DNA of 64,000 nt from NCBI RefSeq assembly GCF_002906575.1, contig NZ_CP026313.1, forward strand, positions 62,001 to 126,000, written 5' to 3'. Below are positions 1 to 9,498 of this stretch, in pieces. The notes under the pieces are model-generated. The model was not told the origin of the DNA. It searched no databases and worked only from the letters and a program-made list of their open reading frames with translations. The translations under genes and the position numbers were made by a program. The DNA is from Salinigranum rubrum (lineage in GTDB: Archaea > Halobacteriota > Halobacteria > Halobacteriales > Haloferacaceae). Within the stretch, counting starts at the first letter, position 1, and each line of letters starts with the position of its first letter.

Positions 1-248
1 GCGAAGAACGACCGCCACGCCTCGTTGTTCTTCCGAATGATCTGTTGGGAGGTTGCAGACCCAAGTACGTCGACGTACCGTTTTCGGTAGTCGGCGGTGT
101 CCCAAACAGATTCGCCGTCGAAGTAGTTCTGGCGGCGTTCGTAGGTGAGTTCGTTCCAGAGGCTCGCAGAAGCGTCCAACAGCTCGTGTAGTAATTCCCG
201 GTCCTGCTCGGAACGCGGGCGTACGACGAGCGTGTTGGTCCGCTCCAT
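1..248 (-). CDS. tnpB: TnpB (IS200/IS605 OrfB, IS1341-type) N-terminus, partial
   Basis: The minus-strand frame opens with an ATG at 248 and runs off the left edge, giving 83 residues that begin [20 protein letters not shown] and continue through [16 protein letters not shown] and [12 protein letters not shown]. This matches the N-terminal region of haloarchaeal TnpB/OrfB proteins, which are RNA-guided endonucleases carried by IS200/IS605 and solo IS1341-type elements. The catalytic RuvC part, the zinc finger and the 3' end that would encode the guide (omega) RNA lie outside the window, so activity cannot be judged. No TnpA is visible on this side, which fits a solo IS1341-type element, but the other side is unseen. 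Recognition is by family resemblance. Confidence 0.8.
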   Translation of the reverse strand, partial: MERTNTLVVRPRSEQDRELLHELLDASASLWNELTYERRQNYFDGESVWDTADYRKRYVDVLGSATSQQIIRKNNEAWRSFF

Positions 249-437
249 CAGGCATTCTTTGGCCGGAATGGCATATAAATCTGAAACACCGGTATGGACT
301 CCCTCGGAAGTGGCTGTTTCTTGAATGAGAGTTCCGAATCCGGGAACAGACGCCAGAGTGAATACTGTCGGGAATCACTATGGAAGGATTGACACCCAGA
401 CCATTCGTCAAACTAGGTAGCTTCCGCTCGTTACCGG

Positions 438-3400
438 TCATTCGTTGAGTTCCTCTTTGAGATTTTTGAAGCCTCGAACGGTGCTCAGGCCGTCAGCATC
501 GAGTTCGTCGACGGCATCTCTGATGTTCGCGAACGACCGCGCCGACCGCCCACTGACACGCTCGTCGATCCTGTCGGCGTCTGCCAGCGCGTCAAGCACG
601 TCGATAGCCGTCTCCCGAGTGTTGAATGCCCAGACTGCGTCACCGTCCACGGCGCTGAGCTTGTCGTAATCCTTGACCGGAGCGTGCCGATTGTTACTCG
701 CAAGTTCTGCTTCACCAGCCCAGACGAGGTCGCCCTCATCGTCGAACCCAGCCACATCCAGCACCGTTCCATCGTCGTACTCGTAGTACGGCTCGACGCG
801 AACAACGTCGTCCTGCTGCTGGATCCACAACTCAAGGAGCCGGATGCCAACCTTGTGCGGGGTTTTCTCGCCGAGGTCACCCTTGCCGGGGCCGGTGTGA
901 AGTTCTCTACCGAGGAGGTCTCGCCCGGCCGGGAGAACGGTATAGGACTTGCGCCCCGCTGCAGATCCCTCTTCCAGTAGGTCCTGGTCTGTGAGCCGCT
1001 CCACATGGAGGTCGTCGTAGTCGTTCCGCAGCTGGCGCATACTTTTCAAGAGCGTGTACTCGTCGTCCTCTCTGTTCATCACGTCGAGGACCCGACCCAG
1101 GAATCGGACATCGTCGCGACTGAGCCCGCGTTCTCGAAGCTCGTCATCGGGAACGGGCACGCCGCTGTCCTGAACGGGTGTTGATCCGTTCGCCGGTTGC
1201 TCTGGCTGGTCGCCAGCTGGGTCCTCGTCGCTATCAATGGGTTCCCCGAACAACGAACTGACCTCCCCGTGGTCGCCATCGGACTCGTTGTCCGTCTCGG
1301 GTTGGGTGGTCGACGCCGACCCGTCCTCGGTCGTCGCGTGGCTGATGAACGCAGATTGGGTCGGGTCGCTCCCCGTATCTTCATCTTCCGACGAGACCAC
1401 CGTGCCGGCTCCTGAACTTCCCCAGCCAGTCTCCTCCGGAGCAGGGCTCGATTCAGCCGTCGTTGTCAGTCCGTGCTGGGCCGCTGTGCGCTCGACCATC
1501 CGTGGCCGGGTCACGGACTCGAAATGGTCTACCTGCGGCTCTGTGAGCGGCTGGTCGCTTTCTGGATGCCCCGGTGCAATCGGGAGCGGCTTGAGCGAAA
1601 ACGGCGGCGGCCCAGTCTCCCCGAACGACGGGCTCGGGAGCTGGGCGATCCACTCGCCGCTCGGAAGCGTGTTGATCCGGTTGCGGAGTTCGGTCGGGCT
1701 GAGGTCCTCGTGGGCGAGCGACTCCGCGAGATCGCGTTCAATCGAGATGTTGCCGATGAGCTTCGTCTTGATATTGTTCAGCACCTCGTCGTAGGCGCGT
1801 TCGTTCCGATTCCGCACCTGCCCGGGGAACTGCATCACGAGCCCCATACTCAGGCCGAACGACCGGCCCTGCGGCAGTAGCTGCTCGGAGACGAGCTTCG
1901 TCGACGCGACCGGCGCCGCCTCCTCGATGATGAGGTTGGTGAGCTTCTCGTAATCCGTCTGACCGTCGCGTCGGCGTACCTGGACGGCGTCCCAGAGGTT
2001 GCTCAGCAGCAGAAGCGTGATCGCTCGCTGTGCCTCCGGGCGGAGATCGCCGAGGTCGAAGATGATGGTTGCGTCTTCATCGAGGAACTCGCGGAAGTCG
2101 AAGCGGTTGTCGATGTACTCGCCGGCGTCGTTCTGCTTGGGGACGTGGCTGAAGATCCGCCGGAGATGCGCGTCTTCTTTGAGCTTGTCGAGGCGGTTCC
2201 CAACAGCGTCCATCGACACCTGGAACTGGTGGTTATCCTTCGCGAAGTGGCGGGTCAGCGATTCCTCGATGTTCTGGTTGTCCGCTGAGACCGGGGGAAT
2301 CGTCTGGTCGCGCTGCATCCGGATGGCGGCGGCAAAGAGGTCATCCAGCCCGAATACTTCGCTCCCGTACTCATCGTCGAAGAGTGCCTTGATCAGGTAG
2401 CTGAGGATTTCGTTCGCGACGAACGCTTGGCCGTACCGCTCGCGGCCCATGATCATCCGGAGAATGTCGTGAAAGTGGTCGACCTTGTCCTGAATCGCGT
2501 CCTCCCGGTTGCGGCCCGCTTCGAGCGCTGGGCGAATGTCGAAGAACGAGAACGCGGGGATCGTCTCCGGGACGCGGAAGTGGTAGACGTCGTCGAGGCC
2601 CCCGAATCGCTCGTAGTGGCAGCGCAGGTAGTTCTCACACATACCGTCACCCTTCGGATCGACGAGGACGACGGGGCCACGGGTTGTCTCCCGAAGCGAG
2701 AGGGCGTCGTTGATAATGGCCTTCGACTTCCCACCGCCAGTCGACGCGAACCGCCCGTAATGCGTGGGCAACAGGTCTGGCGGGATTTGGATCGGATCCG
2801 GTCTCGGCTCCCCGTTATCGTCGAGGGCATACCCGATCTCCATCCCGTCCTGGAACTGCTGGATCAGGTCGGGATTCGGCCACGGTAGCGGATTGCGGCT
2901 CTGCTGCTCGGCCCTGGTCCCCCGTGCCCCTTCGACCGTCAACTGTTCGGAGGAGGGGACGAGGATGAAGTTCCCGAGCTCCGTCCCACAGAGGACCAGC
3001 TCGGGACGGGTCTTCCCTCGCCCCGTTGTCAATTCGCGATTGAGTAGGCGCTGAAGTGCGGCCCGTGCCTTCTTCTCCTTAGTTTTCTCACGGAAACCGC
3101 TGTCCCGGAAGCGTTGCCCCTTGACCTCGTAGAACGGCCCATCAAGCGGGTCGAACACGGGGAGGAGCGAGTCCATTCGGGCATCGAGGTCGTCACGAAT
3201 ATCGTCGGTGGGGACGCCGACGGCCCGGATGTTGACCGTGAACGACCGTTTGGCGTTCTTTGCGTCGATGGACTCGATGCGCTTCTCGACAGATTCGCTG
3301 AGCTGTCGTTCGTCCTGATCGCTCCGCTGGTCCTCGACTTCGAGTAACGACCCGACGACCTCCTGGAAGAACGTGTCTCGGCCGTCGATGAGGTCTTCTT

Positions 3401-4259
3401 TCCGCACCTCCGCGTCGGACTGCCAGCTAGCTCGCCGTTGGAAGACGACCTGAAACGCGGTCGGCGCTGTCGCCTCCATCAGGTGGTCGATCAGGGATGC
3501 TAGCGCTGCCCCCGGTTGGTCCATGGACGAGAGGTCGCCGTTCGTTTCCTCCGCTGTGAACGGCGTCAGCGAGGTCATCCAGTCCTGCTTCCGTGCTGCG
3601 GAGCCACACCACCGGACACCGAGCGGCGAGACGTCCTCGGGTGCTGGCCGCGTCAGAATCGTCCCGCCAGGGGTCATCGTCGGCTTCTCGATGGTGTCCG
3701 GAGAGTCGTCCGTATCGAGTGCCGCTGGCGGAGCTAGTTCGAGGGCTGTCTCACCGATGACAACGTGGTGGTCGGGGACCGAACCCACAGCAACACCACC
3801 GTCTGTCGCCGACCCCACAGCTGTCGATTCTGCTTGCTCCCCGTCTTCCTCGACGATTTTGTACCGCTCGTCAGCCCCAAACTCGTACTGAAGCTGCCCG
3901 TTCTCGTAGTGGCTGACAAACTGCTCAGGCGTCAACTCGACGTGCTGAATGAGGCGTGCGGCGACGTCGATGTCGACGCGTTCGATGTTGAACGTAGCCG
4001 GGTAAATCGAGCGAAGCCGCTTCTCGAGTGTGTCGAGATGGGCATCGGCCCCGTAGAAGAACTCCACTGGATCGTCCGGGCCATCACTTATTGCGAGGAA
4101 CTCGAATCGGGGTGGTGTCTCACTGTGGAGGGGGTTCAGCTTCGCCCCCAGCCCCGACGATCCGGGCGTGGTTAATTTGTGGAGACTGTTGAGGACTCGA
4201 GGGATACTCTCCGGATTGAGTTGCTCGGACGTCGGCCGTACGCGCAGGTATTCAGCCAT
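438..4259 (-). CDS. VirD4/TraG-like type IV coupling ATPase with C-terminal extension
   Basis: A 1273-residue protein from the ATG at 4259 (MAEYLRVRPTSEQL). The open frame extends further upstream, but that part reads as antisense-like arginine/serine-rich sequence inside the preceding gene; ATG 4265 is an alternative. The N-terminal ~480 residues are acidic and may assemble on the membrane complex. A P-loop (ASTGGGKSKA) lies near residue 506, followed by VVLVDPKGDG, and a Walker B-like stretch (NLIIEEAAPV) near 775: the layout of FtsK/HerA-type conjugation ATPases. A long acidic Ser/Thr-rich linker leads to a C-terminal ~130-residue domain (DDGTVLDVAGFDDEGD...WAGEAELAS) that resembles a PD-(D/E)xK nuclease core only by eye. 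The start overlaps the end of the VirB4-like gene by 8 bases, so translation is probably coupled. The coupling role is inferred from order and motifs. Confidence 0.75.
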   Translation of the reverse strand: MAEYLRVRPTSEQLNPESIPRVLNSLHKLTTPGSSGLGAKLNPLHSETPPRFEFLAISDGPDDPVEFFYGADAHLDTLEKRLRSIYPATFNIERVDIDVAARLIQHVELTPEQFVSHYENGQLQYEFGADERYKIVEEDGEQAESTAVGSATDGGVAVGSVPDHHVVIGETALELAPPAALDTDDSPDTIEKPTMTPGGTILTRPAPEDVSPLGVRWCGSAARKQDWMTSLTPFTAEETNGDLSSMDQPGAALASLIDHLMEATAPTAFQVVFQRRASWQSDAEVRKEDLIDGRDTFFQEVVGSLLEVEDQRSDQDERQLSESVEKRIESIDAKNAKRSFTVNIRAVGVPTDDIRDDLDARMDSLLPVFDPLDGPFYEVKGQRFRDSGFREKTKEKKARAALQRLLNRELTTGRGKTRPELVLCGTELGNFILVPSSEQLTVEGARGTRAEQQSRNPLPWPNPDLIQQFQDGMEIGYALDDNGEPRPDPIQIPPDLLPTHYGRFASTGGGKSKAIINDALSLRETTRGPVVLVDPKGDGMCENYLRCHYERFGGLDDVYHFRVPETIPAFSFFDIRPALEAGRNREDAIQDKVDHFHDILRMIMGRERYGQAFVANEILSYLIKALFDDEYGSEVFGLDDLFAAAIRMQRDQTIPPVSADNQNIEESLTRHFAKDNHQFQVSMDAVGNRLDKLKEDAHLRRIFSHVPKQNDAGEYIDNRFDFREFLDEDATIIFDLGDLRPEAQRAITLLLLSNLWDAVQVRRRDGQTDYEKLTNLIIEEAAPVASTKLVSEQLLPQGRSFGLSMGLVMQFPGQVRNRNERAYDEVLNNIKTKLIGNISIERDLAESLAHEDLSPTELRNRINTLPSGEWIAQLPSPSFGETGPPPFSLKPLPIAPGHPESDQPLTEPQVDHFESVTRPRMVERTAAQHGLTTTAESSPAPEETGWGSSGAGTVVSSEDEDTGSDPTQSAFISHATTEDGSASTTQPETDNESDGDHGEVSSLFGEPIDSDEDPAGDQPEQPANGSTPVQDSGVPVPDDELRERGLSRDDVRFLGRVLDVMNREDDEYTLLKSMRQLRNDYDDLHVERLTDQDLLEEGSAAGRKSYTVLPAGRDLLGRELHTGPGKGDLGEKTPHKVGIRLLELWIQQQDDVVRVEPYYEYDDGTVLDVAGFDDEGDLVWAGEAELASNNRHAPVKDYDKLSAVDGDAVWAFNTRETAIDVLDALADADRIDERVSGRSARSFANIRDAVDELDADGLSTVRGFKNLKEELNE

Positions 4260-6477
4260 CGTCATTCCCCTCCGTGGAACCGCCGTCGGGTTCCGCAGCG
4301 ACGACATCTGATCCGCTGTTCGTTTCGCTCGTTCCATTCGTTCCGTTCGCCGCTCGGTCCTCGAGTTCCGCTTGGAACTCTTGCATCTCACTATCGACGG
4401 CATCGTCGCCAGTACCGGGGAGTGAGGACCGCACCTGCTCGGTCGGATCGAAGTCGATGACTTGCTTCTCCTTGGGCATCGCCTCGACCTTGATGCCACG
4501 CCACTCGCCGTCGACGCCGACGAGCGCCTCGGAGAAGCCTGCGTCCTCGTTCCCCGGGACCGCGTCCTGCACGTAGCGCATCTGGGCGTAATTCAGCCCG
4601 AACTCGTCGGCCCACTGATCGTCCATCCCGTCCAGGCGATGGAACTGCTTGACGGCACACTGATCAAGGATGGCCTCGGATTCAGCGTGTTCGAAGAACT
4701 CGTCGACAGTCTGGGTGACGAGACGAATCGAGAGGTCGTGGTGGCGGTGATGGCGGAACACCGTCTCGAGGAACGCCAGACTCGCGGCGTCCTGCATGAT
4801 GTACCGCGCCTCGTCGATGACGAACACGACCTCCTTGTCAGTCTCCTTCGCCCGCTCGTACACGAGCGAGATGAGCAACTGCATCGTCAGGGCTGTGCTG
4901 CTGTCGACGCTGCCCTCCTGTTGTGCAAGGTCGAGGTAGATGACCTTCTCGTCACGGATGTCGAACTCTGAGGACTTCCCGAGATTGGCGTGGCGACCCT
5001 CCTCCTCGAACGGGCGAAGCTGGTCGAGAAGCCATGTCGCGTCTTCGCGGATCTTCCCGGCCTCCTCGTCGGACCTAACCACGAACGACTCGGGGTCGTC
5101 GACCATGTCCTCGAAGACGTCCATCATGTCTCGGATGGTCGGACTGGGATTGCTGTGCGTTGAGATATCGTCGGTGATGTCGTTGCACTTGTAGGCGCGT
5201 TTGAGGCCGAGTTCGAGCGTCGTCCGGCGGTCACCGAGTGAGATACCGCGCAGTGCGAAGAAGTTCGTCAGGAAGCTCATGGCGTCGTCGAGCTTCTCGT
5301 TGAACGGGCTCGCGTCCTCGCCCATCGCTCGCTGGACGTGGTCGGGCGTCTGGCGGATCTCCAGGGGATTCAGCCCGAGCGTCCCACCGACGGTGATGCG
5401 CTTCGCTCCGAGTGCTTCGGAGACGCCTGCCCAGTTATTGAGCGGTTCGAGGATGATACCGATGCGGTCCTTACTCTGCTCGATAGAGCGGATGAAGTTC
5501 TGCTTCGACCCGAACGACTTCCCAGACCCGGTATCGCCGACGGTGAACATCGCATACCCGTTGTCACGGGCGAACGGGTCGATGACGACCGGGCTCTGGT
5601 TGTCCTTGTGGATCCCGAACTCGACCCCGCCCTCTTCGAGGATGGTCGCGTTATGCGGCGACGAAAGGAGTGCGCCGACGGCCCCACCGAGGGCGATTGA
5701 CTCGCGCCCGAATACGTTGTCTCCGATGGGTGCAGCTGACTGTAGCGCGAGGTCCTGCCGACAGATCGCAGTCTTCGGCGTGAGGTTTGCCGGGTCGTCG
5801 CGGAGCGCACTCTTGACCTTCTGGACCGAGTCCCTGAGGTCGTCCTTGTCGTCGGCGCGGACCGTGACGAACATCCCCTGGTCGAAGACGTTCGCACCAC
5901 TCTCGACGGCCTTGTACGTCGCAGCGGCTTCATTTGCCCGCTCTTGGAGGTACGCACTACGGACACTCTGTTCCAGATCCGCGTCTACCTGGAGGTCGTC
6001 AGCGATATCCTGCAGTTCATTCCGCGCACGCTGCTGGTTCTTCGGGGTGATGTGCGCTGTGAGGTCGAACTCGACGTCGGTCAACTCGAAGAGGTCGCTC
6101 AGATACCCGTCGTTCGGGTAGTCGGCGTAGTCAGCGATGTACAGCGTCGTCGTCCACTGCTCGCCAACACGTGCAGCTCGTGTCTCCCACTCGATGGCTG
6201 CCGGCGCGGTCACCGTCTTGTGGGACTCGGAGATGTCATCGAGGAGCTGCCCCTCTGCCTGCCCCTCCTCGAGTGTCTCCTCGTCGAGGACGTCCGAGAA
6301 GTCGACTTCGGGTTCCTCGTCGGCGGTGTGGCGGTCCCAGAGGAGTTTCCCGACGACTCCGAGGACCACAACTAACAGGAGGTAAATCGCCGCACCTTCG
6401 GATGACGTTGGGTTCAGCAGCCACTCTGTGAGCTGGGCGAGGGGCCCGCCACCCGCCTGCAGGACGACGTTATGCAT
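4252..6477 (-). CDS. VirB4/HerA-like conjugation ATPase
   Basis: A 741-residue protein from ATG 6477 (MHNVVLQAGGGPLAQL), chosen because this ATG overlaps the preceding stop by 8 bases; an upstream in-frame ATG would overlap far more. It has one transmembrane helix near residues 27-45 (IYLLLVVVLGVVGKLLW). The P-loop VGDTGSGKS is near residues 313-321 and a Walker B VVFVIDEA near 550-557, with the arginine-rich RHHRHHDL after it typical of this ATPase family. In type IV secretion systems VirB4 powers pilus/channel assembly and DNA transfer; haloarchaeal versions are HerA-like. The C-terminus is a hydrophilic tail rich in Gly, Asn and Glu. It lies between the PrgI-like protein and the coupling ATPase, the expected neighbourhood. 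Confidence 0.8.
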   Translation of the reverse strand: MHNVVLQAGGGPLAQLTEWLLNPTSSEGAAIYLLLVVVLGVVGKLLWDRHTADEEPEVDFSDVLDEETLEEGQAEGQLLDDISESHKTVTAPAAIEWETRAARVGEQWTTTLYIADYADYPNDGYLSDLFELTDVEFDLTAHITPKNQQRARNELQDIADDLQVDADLEQSVRSAYLQERANEAAATYKAVESGANVFDQGMFVTVRADDKDDLRDSVQKVKSALRDDPANLTPKTAICRQDLALQSAAPIGDNVFGRESIALGGAVGALLSSPHNATILEEGGVEFGIHKDNQSPVVIDPFARDNGYAMFTVGDTGSGKSFGSKQNFIRSIEQSKDRIGIILEPLNNWAGVSEALGAKRITVGGTLGLNPLEIRQTPDHVQRAMGEDASPFNEKLDDAMSFLTNFFALRGISLGDRRTTLELGLKRAYKCNDITDDISTHSNPSPTIRDMMDVFEDMVDDPESFVVRSDEEAGKIREDATWLLDQLRPFEEEGRHANLGKSSEFDIRDEKVIYLDLAQQEGSVDSSTALTMQLLISLVYERAKETDKEVVFVIDEARYIMQDAASLAFLETVFRHHRHHDLSIRLVTQTVDEFFEHAESEAILDQCAVKQFHRLDGMDDQWADEFGLNYAQMRYVQDAVPGNEDAGFSEALVGVDGEWRGIKVEAMPKEKQVIDFDPTEQVRSSLPGTGDDAVDSEMQEFQAELEDRAANGTNGTSETNSGSDVVAAEPDGGSTEGNDDG

Positions 6478-7591
6478 TGGTCTCATCCTCCCGGCGCGAG
6501 TGGCCGATAATCGGTTGCTCGCGAACAACACGCTCTGCTTCGTCGTAGTCGTGCTCTCGCCCGTTCCAGAAGTCCATGTTCAGGACGAACAGCTCGACCG
6601 TACTGAGCCGACGAGCAGACCAGCCGGATGCCTGCTGGATGAACTCGGCGCGAACGTCGTTGACGCGGCTGTCCAGCTTCTCGAACATCTGTGCCCGGCG
6701 CTCGACATCCGTGAGGTCCTCACGCCGCGTCACGAACGGGTTGAACAGGAACCCGATGACGGGGAACTGCGTCAGTTTCTCCGCGGGTGTCCCTTCGTCT
6801 CGGTATCTGTCGTAAACTTCGAGCGGCGTGACCTCGACGCCGATGTAGTAGCGAACCTGCTGGATGCCACGATCACGCATCTCCTTGGGACGCGTCTCAC
6901 GATACTCTTCGAGGAGTTCCCGGAAGATCGGGTTCTGCTTGACGTCCTCGTCGTTGAGCCGCTCCTCGATCGTCTCGGTGATTTGTTCCACCGGAAATGA
7001 CCGGGTAGTCGCGTGCAGTTTGAGCTTCGAGTCGAGTTCCTTGTTGGCGAACTCTTCCCCGGCCTCCTGGAGCTGTGCCCAGTCGTCGGACATGGCGAAA
7101 TCCATGTTCCCCGGGTCGATCTCGATGAACGCTTCCATCGTTCCGTCTGCCCGCTGGATCGCTCCAGCACCGGGCCACGCCCGCTTGACGTTTGTAAGGT
7201 CCTGCGTTCGCTCGTCCGGTTTGAACGGCGTGTAGTTCGCAAGCCCGCCCTCGTTTCGCTCTGTCTCGTTCGTGGTTCTCTCGGGCTCTTCTGGGGCACT
7301 GAACGTGACTCGCGGCCGCTTGGCGTAGCGATAGACGTCCTTCGTCCACGTCCACGCGTTCAGATGGTCGGGAGAGACGTAGATGACGGCAACGCCAAAC
7401 CCGAATCCTCCTGCGACGAACGGGAGGGCAAGTGATTCGATTCCGGTAAGCCCAGCGACGAACAGCCCGATGATCGGGAAGGCGATGAGCACGCCGACGT
7501 CTCCTTCCTCGATGTTGAGGTAGGGGATGCGACTCTCTTCGCCGAACTGGTCCATGATGCGCCGTGCGGCTGCGTCTTGATCCATCGACAT
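6470..7591 (-). CDS. PrgI-like / VirB4 N-domain membrane protein of the conjugation operon
   Basis: A 373-residue protein starting MSMDQDAAARRIMDQFGEES. Two closely spaced membrane helices (VGVLIAFPIIGLFVAGL and LALPFVAGGFGFGVAVIYV) lie at about residues 31-72, like the PrgI family that precedes VirB4 in Gram-positive and archaeal conjugation loci. They are followed by a soluble domain with VKRAWPGAGAIQRADG, EAFIEIDPGNMDFA and RYYIGVEVTPLEVYD, which resembles the N-terminal domain that in many systems is fused to VirB4. The stop overlaps the next start by 8 bases (ATG inside ATGCATAA). An assembly role beside the VirB4 ATPase is inferred. Only 6 bases separate it from the VirB6-like gene. Confidence 0.6.
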   Translation of the reverse strand: MSMDQDAAARRIMDQFGEESRIPYLNIEEGDVGVLIAFPIIGLFVAGLTGIESLALPFVAGGFGFGVAVIYVSPDHLNAWTWTKDVYRYAKRPRVTFSAPEEPERTTNETERNEGGLANYTPFKPDERTQDLTNVKRAWPGAGAIQRADGTMEAFIEIDPGNMDFAMSDDWAQLQEAGEEFANKELDSKLKLHATTRSFPVEQITETIEERLNDEDVKQNPIFRELLEEYRETRPKEMRDRGIQQVRYYIGVEVTPLEVYDRYRDEGTPAEKLTQFPVIGFLFNPFVTRREDLTDVERRAQMFEKLDSRVNDVRAEFIQQASGWSARRLSTVELFVLNMDFWNGREHDYDEAERVVREQPIIGHSRREDETNA

Positions 7592-7597
7592 GGGTGC

Positions 7598-8659
7598 TTA
7601 GTAGATTCCAGGGTCGTTCTCGGTCCGCCGGTACGACGGCGTACTGTTCTCTTCGTCACTATTCTCTCCTCGAGCTGCGGCTTTCTGCGCGACAGCGTGA
7701 CCAGCAGCTGCCTTTGGTCCCCAACGGGCCGCGGTCGTCGCGACGCCAGTGCCACCGACGTACGCACCCGCTGCGACTCCACCGATGAGTGCCGCCCCTT
7801 TCGTCGCGCCTCCGACGACCTTTGCAGTCAGCGGAGTCGCGTACTTGAACGTCTTCCAGGTCACATAGAGAGCGACGAACGGGAGAGACGCAGCAACGAG
7901 GTACTTGAGAAACTCGGTACTCGGCGTTAGTGAGCCTCCAGCATAGATGAGGTCGTATCCCTTGAGTACGATTGCTGCTGGAAGTGGTAGGACAGCCAAA
8001 GGAACAAATCGCTTAGCGAAACCCATCGCAATCTCAGAAATGACGGGAATATTCCCATAGGATAGAGCAAACGCAATCGGCATTCCGTACAGGTAGACGT
8101 AGAGCAGGATCTCGCGAATGTAGAAGAGGGCTTCCAACGCCCACATCGAGATACCACCAGAGAGGGCGAATAATAGCCCCAGACCTGGATTGGTAATAGA
8201 GACGCCCAAGAACCGTAGCATCGCTGCAGATACCGAGGAGAGGTCGGGCATTAGGGCAATGGTGAACCCATCTACAAGGTACAGGGTAAGAGCGCCAATC
8301 CAGTACCATGTGATGATAAGGAAAGCACCGACCCATGCAGTTTTCTTGGTCTTTCGGGCTTCGTAGGCACTACCCACGTTGAATATTCGAATGGTATGGC
8401 GGCCCTGTACACTCATTACGAGCAGGAGTAGAGCAATGAGCATGATCTCGCCACCAACGAGTCCATCCTGAATCGCTGGCCACGGTGCATTGCTTGGGTC
8501 ACCGAAAATGAACGTTCCATCAGTCTGTGGCGTTGGTGTACCAAACATCGCCTCAGTCAGGGTCTGATACCCTGACCGGAGCCCATCCATGAAGAGACCG
8601 ATAACCCACTCAACGACGTCTTTGAACCCTTCCAGTACGACGTCGATCAAGTCAACCAT
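7598..8659 (-). CDS. VirB6/TrbL-like polytopic membrane protein
   Basis: A 353-residue integral membrane protein. After an amphipathic N-terminus (VDLIDVVLEGFKDVVEWVIG) come roughly six hydrophobic segments, including IMLIALLLLVMSVQ, AWVGAFLIITWYWIGALTLY, GLLFALSGGISMWALEALFY and FLKYLVAASLPFVALYVTW, then an Ala/Gly-rich region (GGATKGAALIGGVAAGAYVG) and a charged cytoplasmic tail ending RRTENDPGIY. This architecture matches VirB6/TrbL channel subunits; sequence similarity is not strong enough by eye to assign it firmly. It sits 2 bases after the lipoprotein gene and 6 bases before the PrgI-like gene, so co-transcription is likely. The middle of this gene has lower G+C and more A/T-ending codons than its neighbours, for example around 8000-8350. 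Confidence 0.6.
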   Translation of the reverse strand: MVDLIDVVLEGFKDVVEWVIGLFMDGLRSGYQTLTEAMFGTPTPQTDGTFIFGDPSNAPWPAIQDGLVGGEIMLIALLLLVMSVQGRHTIRIFNVGSAYEARKTKKTAWVGAFLIITWYWIGALTLYLVDGFTIALMPDLSSVSAAMLRFLGVSITNPGLGLLFALSGGISMWALEALFYIREILLYVYLYGMPIAFALSYGNIPVISEIAMGFAKRFVPLAVLPLPAAIVLKGYDLIYAGGSLTPSTEFLKYLVAASLPFVALYVTWKTFKYATPLTAKVVGGATKGAALIGGVAAGAYVGGTGVATTAARWGPKAAAGHAVAQKAAARGENSDEENSTPSYRRTENDPGIY

Positions 8660-8661
8660 CG

Positions 8662-9498
8662 TCAGGCCTCCGCGATTGCGACCTCACAATCACTCATCTC
8701 CTCAGATCCAGAGTACTCCACATCGAACGCTTTCGCACTCTCGTTCCCGTTGACCCTTGACTCAACGAGAACGGTGAATTGTCCGCTATTTCCGTCAGGC
8801 GAACACCCCATTCCTTTCTCAGACTCTGAGCCAAAGGGGAACGAATTGCTGAAGATATCTGCTGTCTCTCCGGGGGCAACAACCACTTGCTCTGTTTCGT
8901 ACATCCCGCTTCCCCGGGGATCTTCGATGGGGTTCGGAACATCTCCAGAGAACACGAGCTCAACAATCGCATCTGGGCCTGTGCCAGCGTTTGATACGGT
9001 AACGAACGCTTCGCCGTTCTTCAACCGGTCTGTCTCTGTGTCTCCGTAGATCTCATCCCACGGTTTGTCGGGATTGTTTCGGTAGAGTCCAACGTCTTGA
9101 ATCTGGATTTCCGGTTCGATATCCCTCGTACTTTCTGCTACTCTCTCCTCCCCTTTCAGACCGACCACGCGGTACTCGCCGGGCTCGTATGCGGTTCCAA
9201 TCTCGAACGAGACCTGTCGGGCCCCTGCAGCCACGTCACGCTTTCCGAACAGCTCTCCGTTCGGCTGGATGAGGTTGACTTGGTCGACGTCGGCTTCTGC
9301 CGAGAGCTCGACGACGAGCGTCGTTCCCTCGACGGCGACTCGCGTGAGCGGCCCCTGGCTGTTTGTAGTGGCTGTCCCGTCACCGGGGGTTCCGGAGCTA
9401 CCACCGTCGTTCAGACAGCCAGCCACGCTCGCAAGCGCCGCGCCTGCAACTGTTCGGAGGGCGTTTCGTCGACTGATGTGTGGATGGTTTCTGGTCAT
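8662..9498 (-). CDS. Secreted Tat-type lipoprotein of the conjugation operon
   Basis: A 278-residue protein from ATG 9498, where ATGA overlaps the previous gene's stop. The N-terminus MTRNHPHISRRNALRTVAG carries a twin-arginine motif and a lipobox (ALASVAGC), followed by a Gly/Ser/Thr-rich linker, the usual haloarchaeal Tat-lipoprotein pattern. The mature part is beta-rich, with phrases such as TRVAVEGTTLVVELSAEADV, AYEPGEYRVVGLKGEERVAE and AFVTVSNAGTGPDAIVELVF that suggest one or two immunoglobulin-like or CARDB-like folds. Two late cysteines (GCSPDG and SDCEVAIAEA) could form a disulfide. It probably sits outside the cytoplasmic membrane as part of the transfer apparatus. Function is inferred only from position. 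Confidence 0.65.
   Translation of the reverse strand: MTRNHPHISRRNALRTVAGAALASVAGCLNDGGSSGTPGDGTATTNSQGPLTRVAVEGTTLVVELSAEADVDQVNLIQPNGELFGKRDVAAGARQVSFEIGTAYEPGEYRVVGLKGEERVAESTRDIEPEIQIQDVGLYRNNPDKPWDEIYGDTETDRLKNGEAFVTVSNAGTGPDAIVELVFSGDVPNPIEDPRGSGMYETEQVVVAPGETADIFSNSFPFGSESEKGMGCSPDGNSGQFTVLVESRVNGNESAKAFDVEYSGSEEMSDCEVAIAEA

Noticed and set aside
4260-4499. N-terminal extension of the coupling ATPase frame by 80 residues
   Set aside because: The extension is Arg/Ser-rich and lies antisense-like within the VirB4 gene's own coding sequence. The ATG at 4259 overlaps the VirB4 stop as expected for coupled genes.
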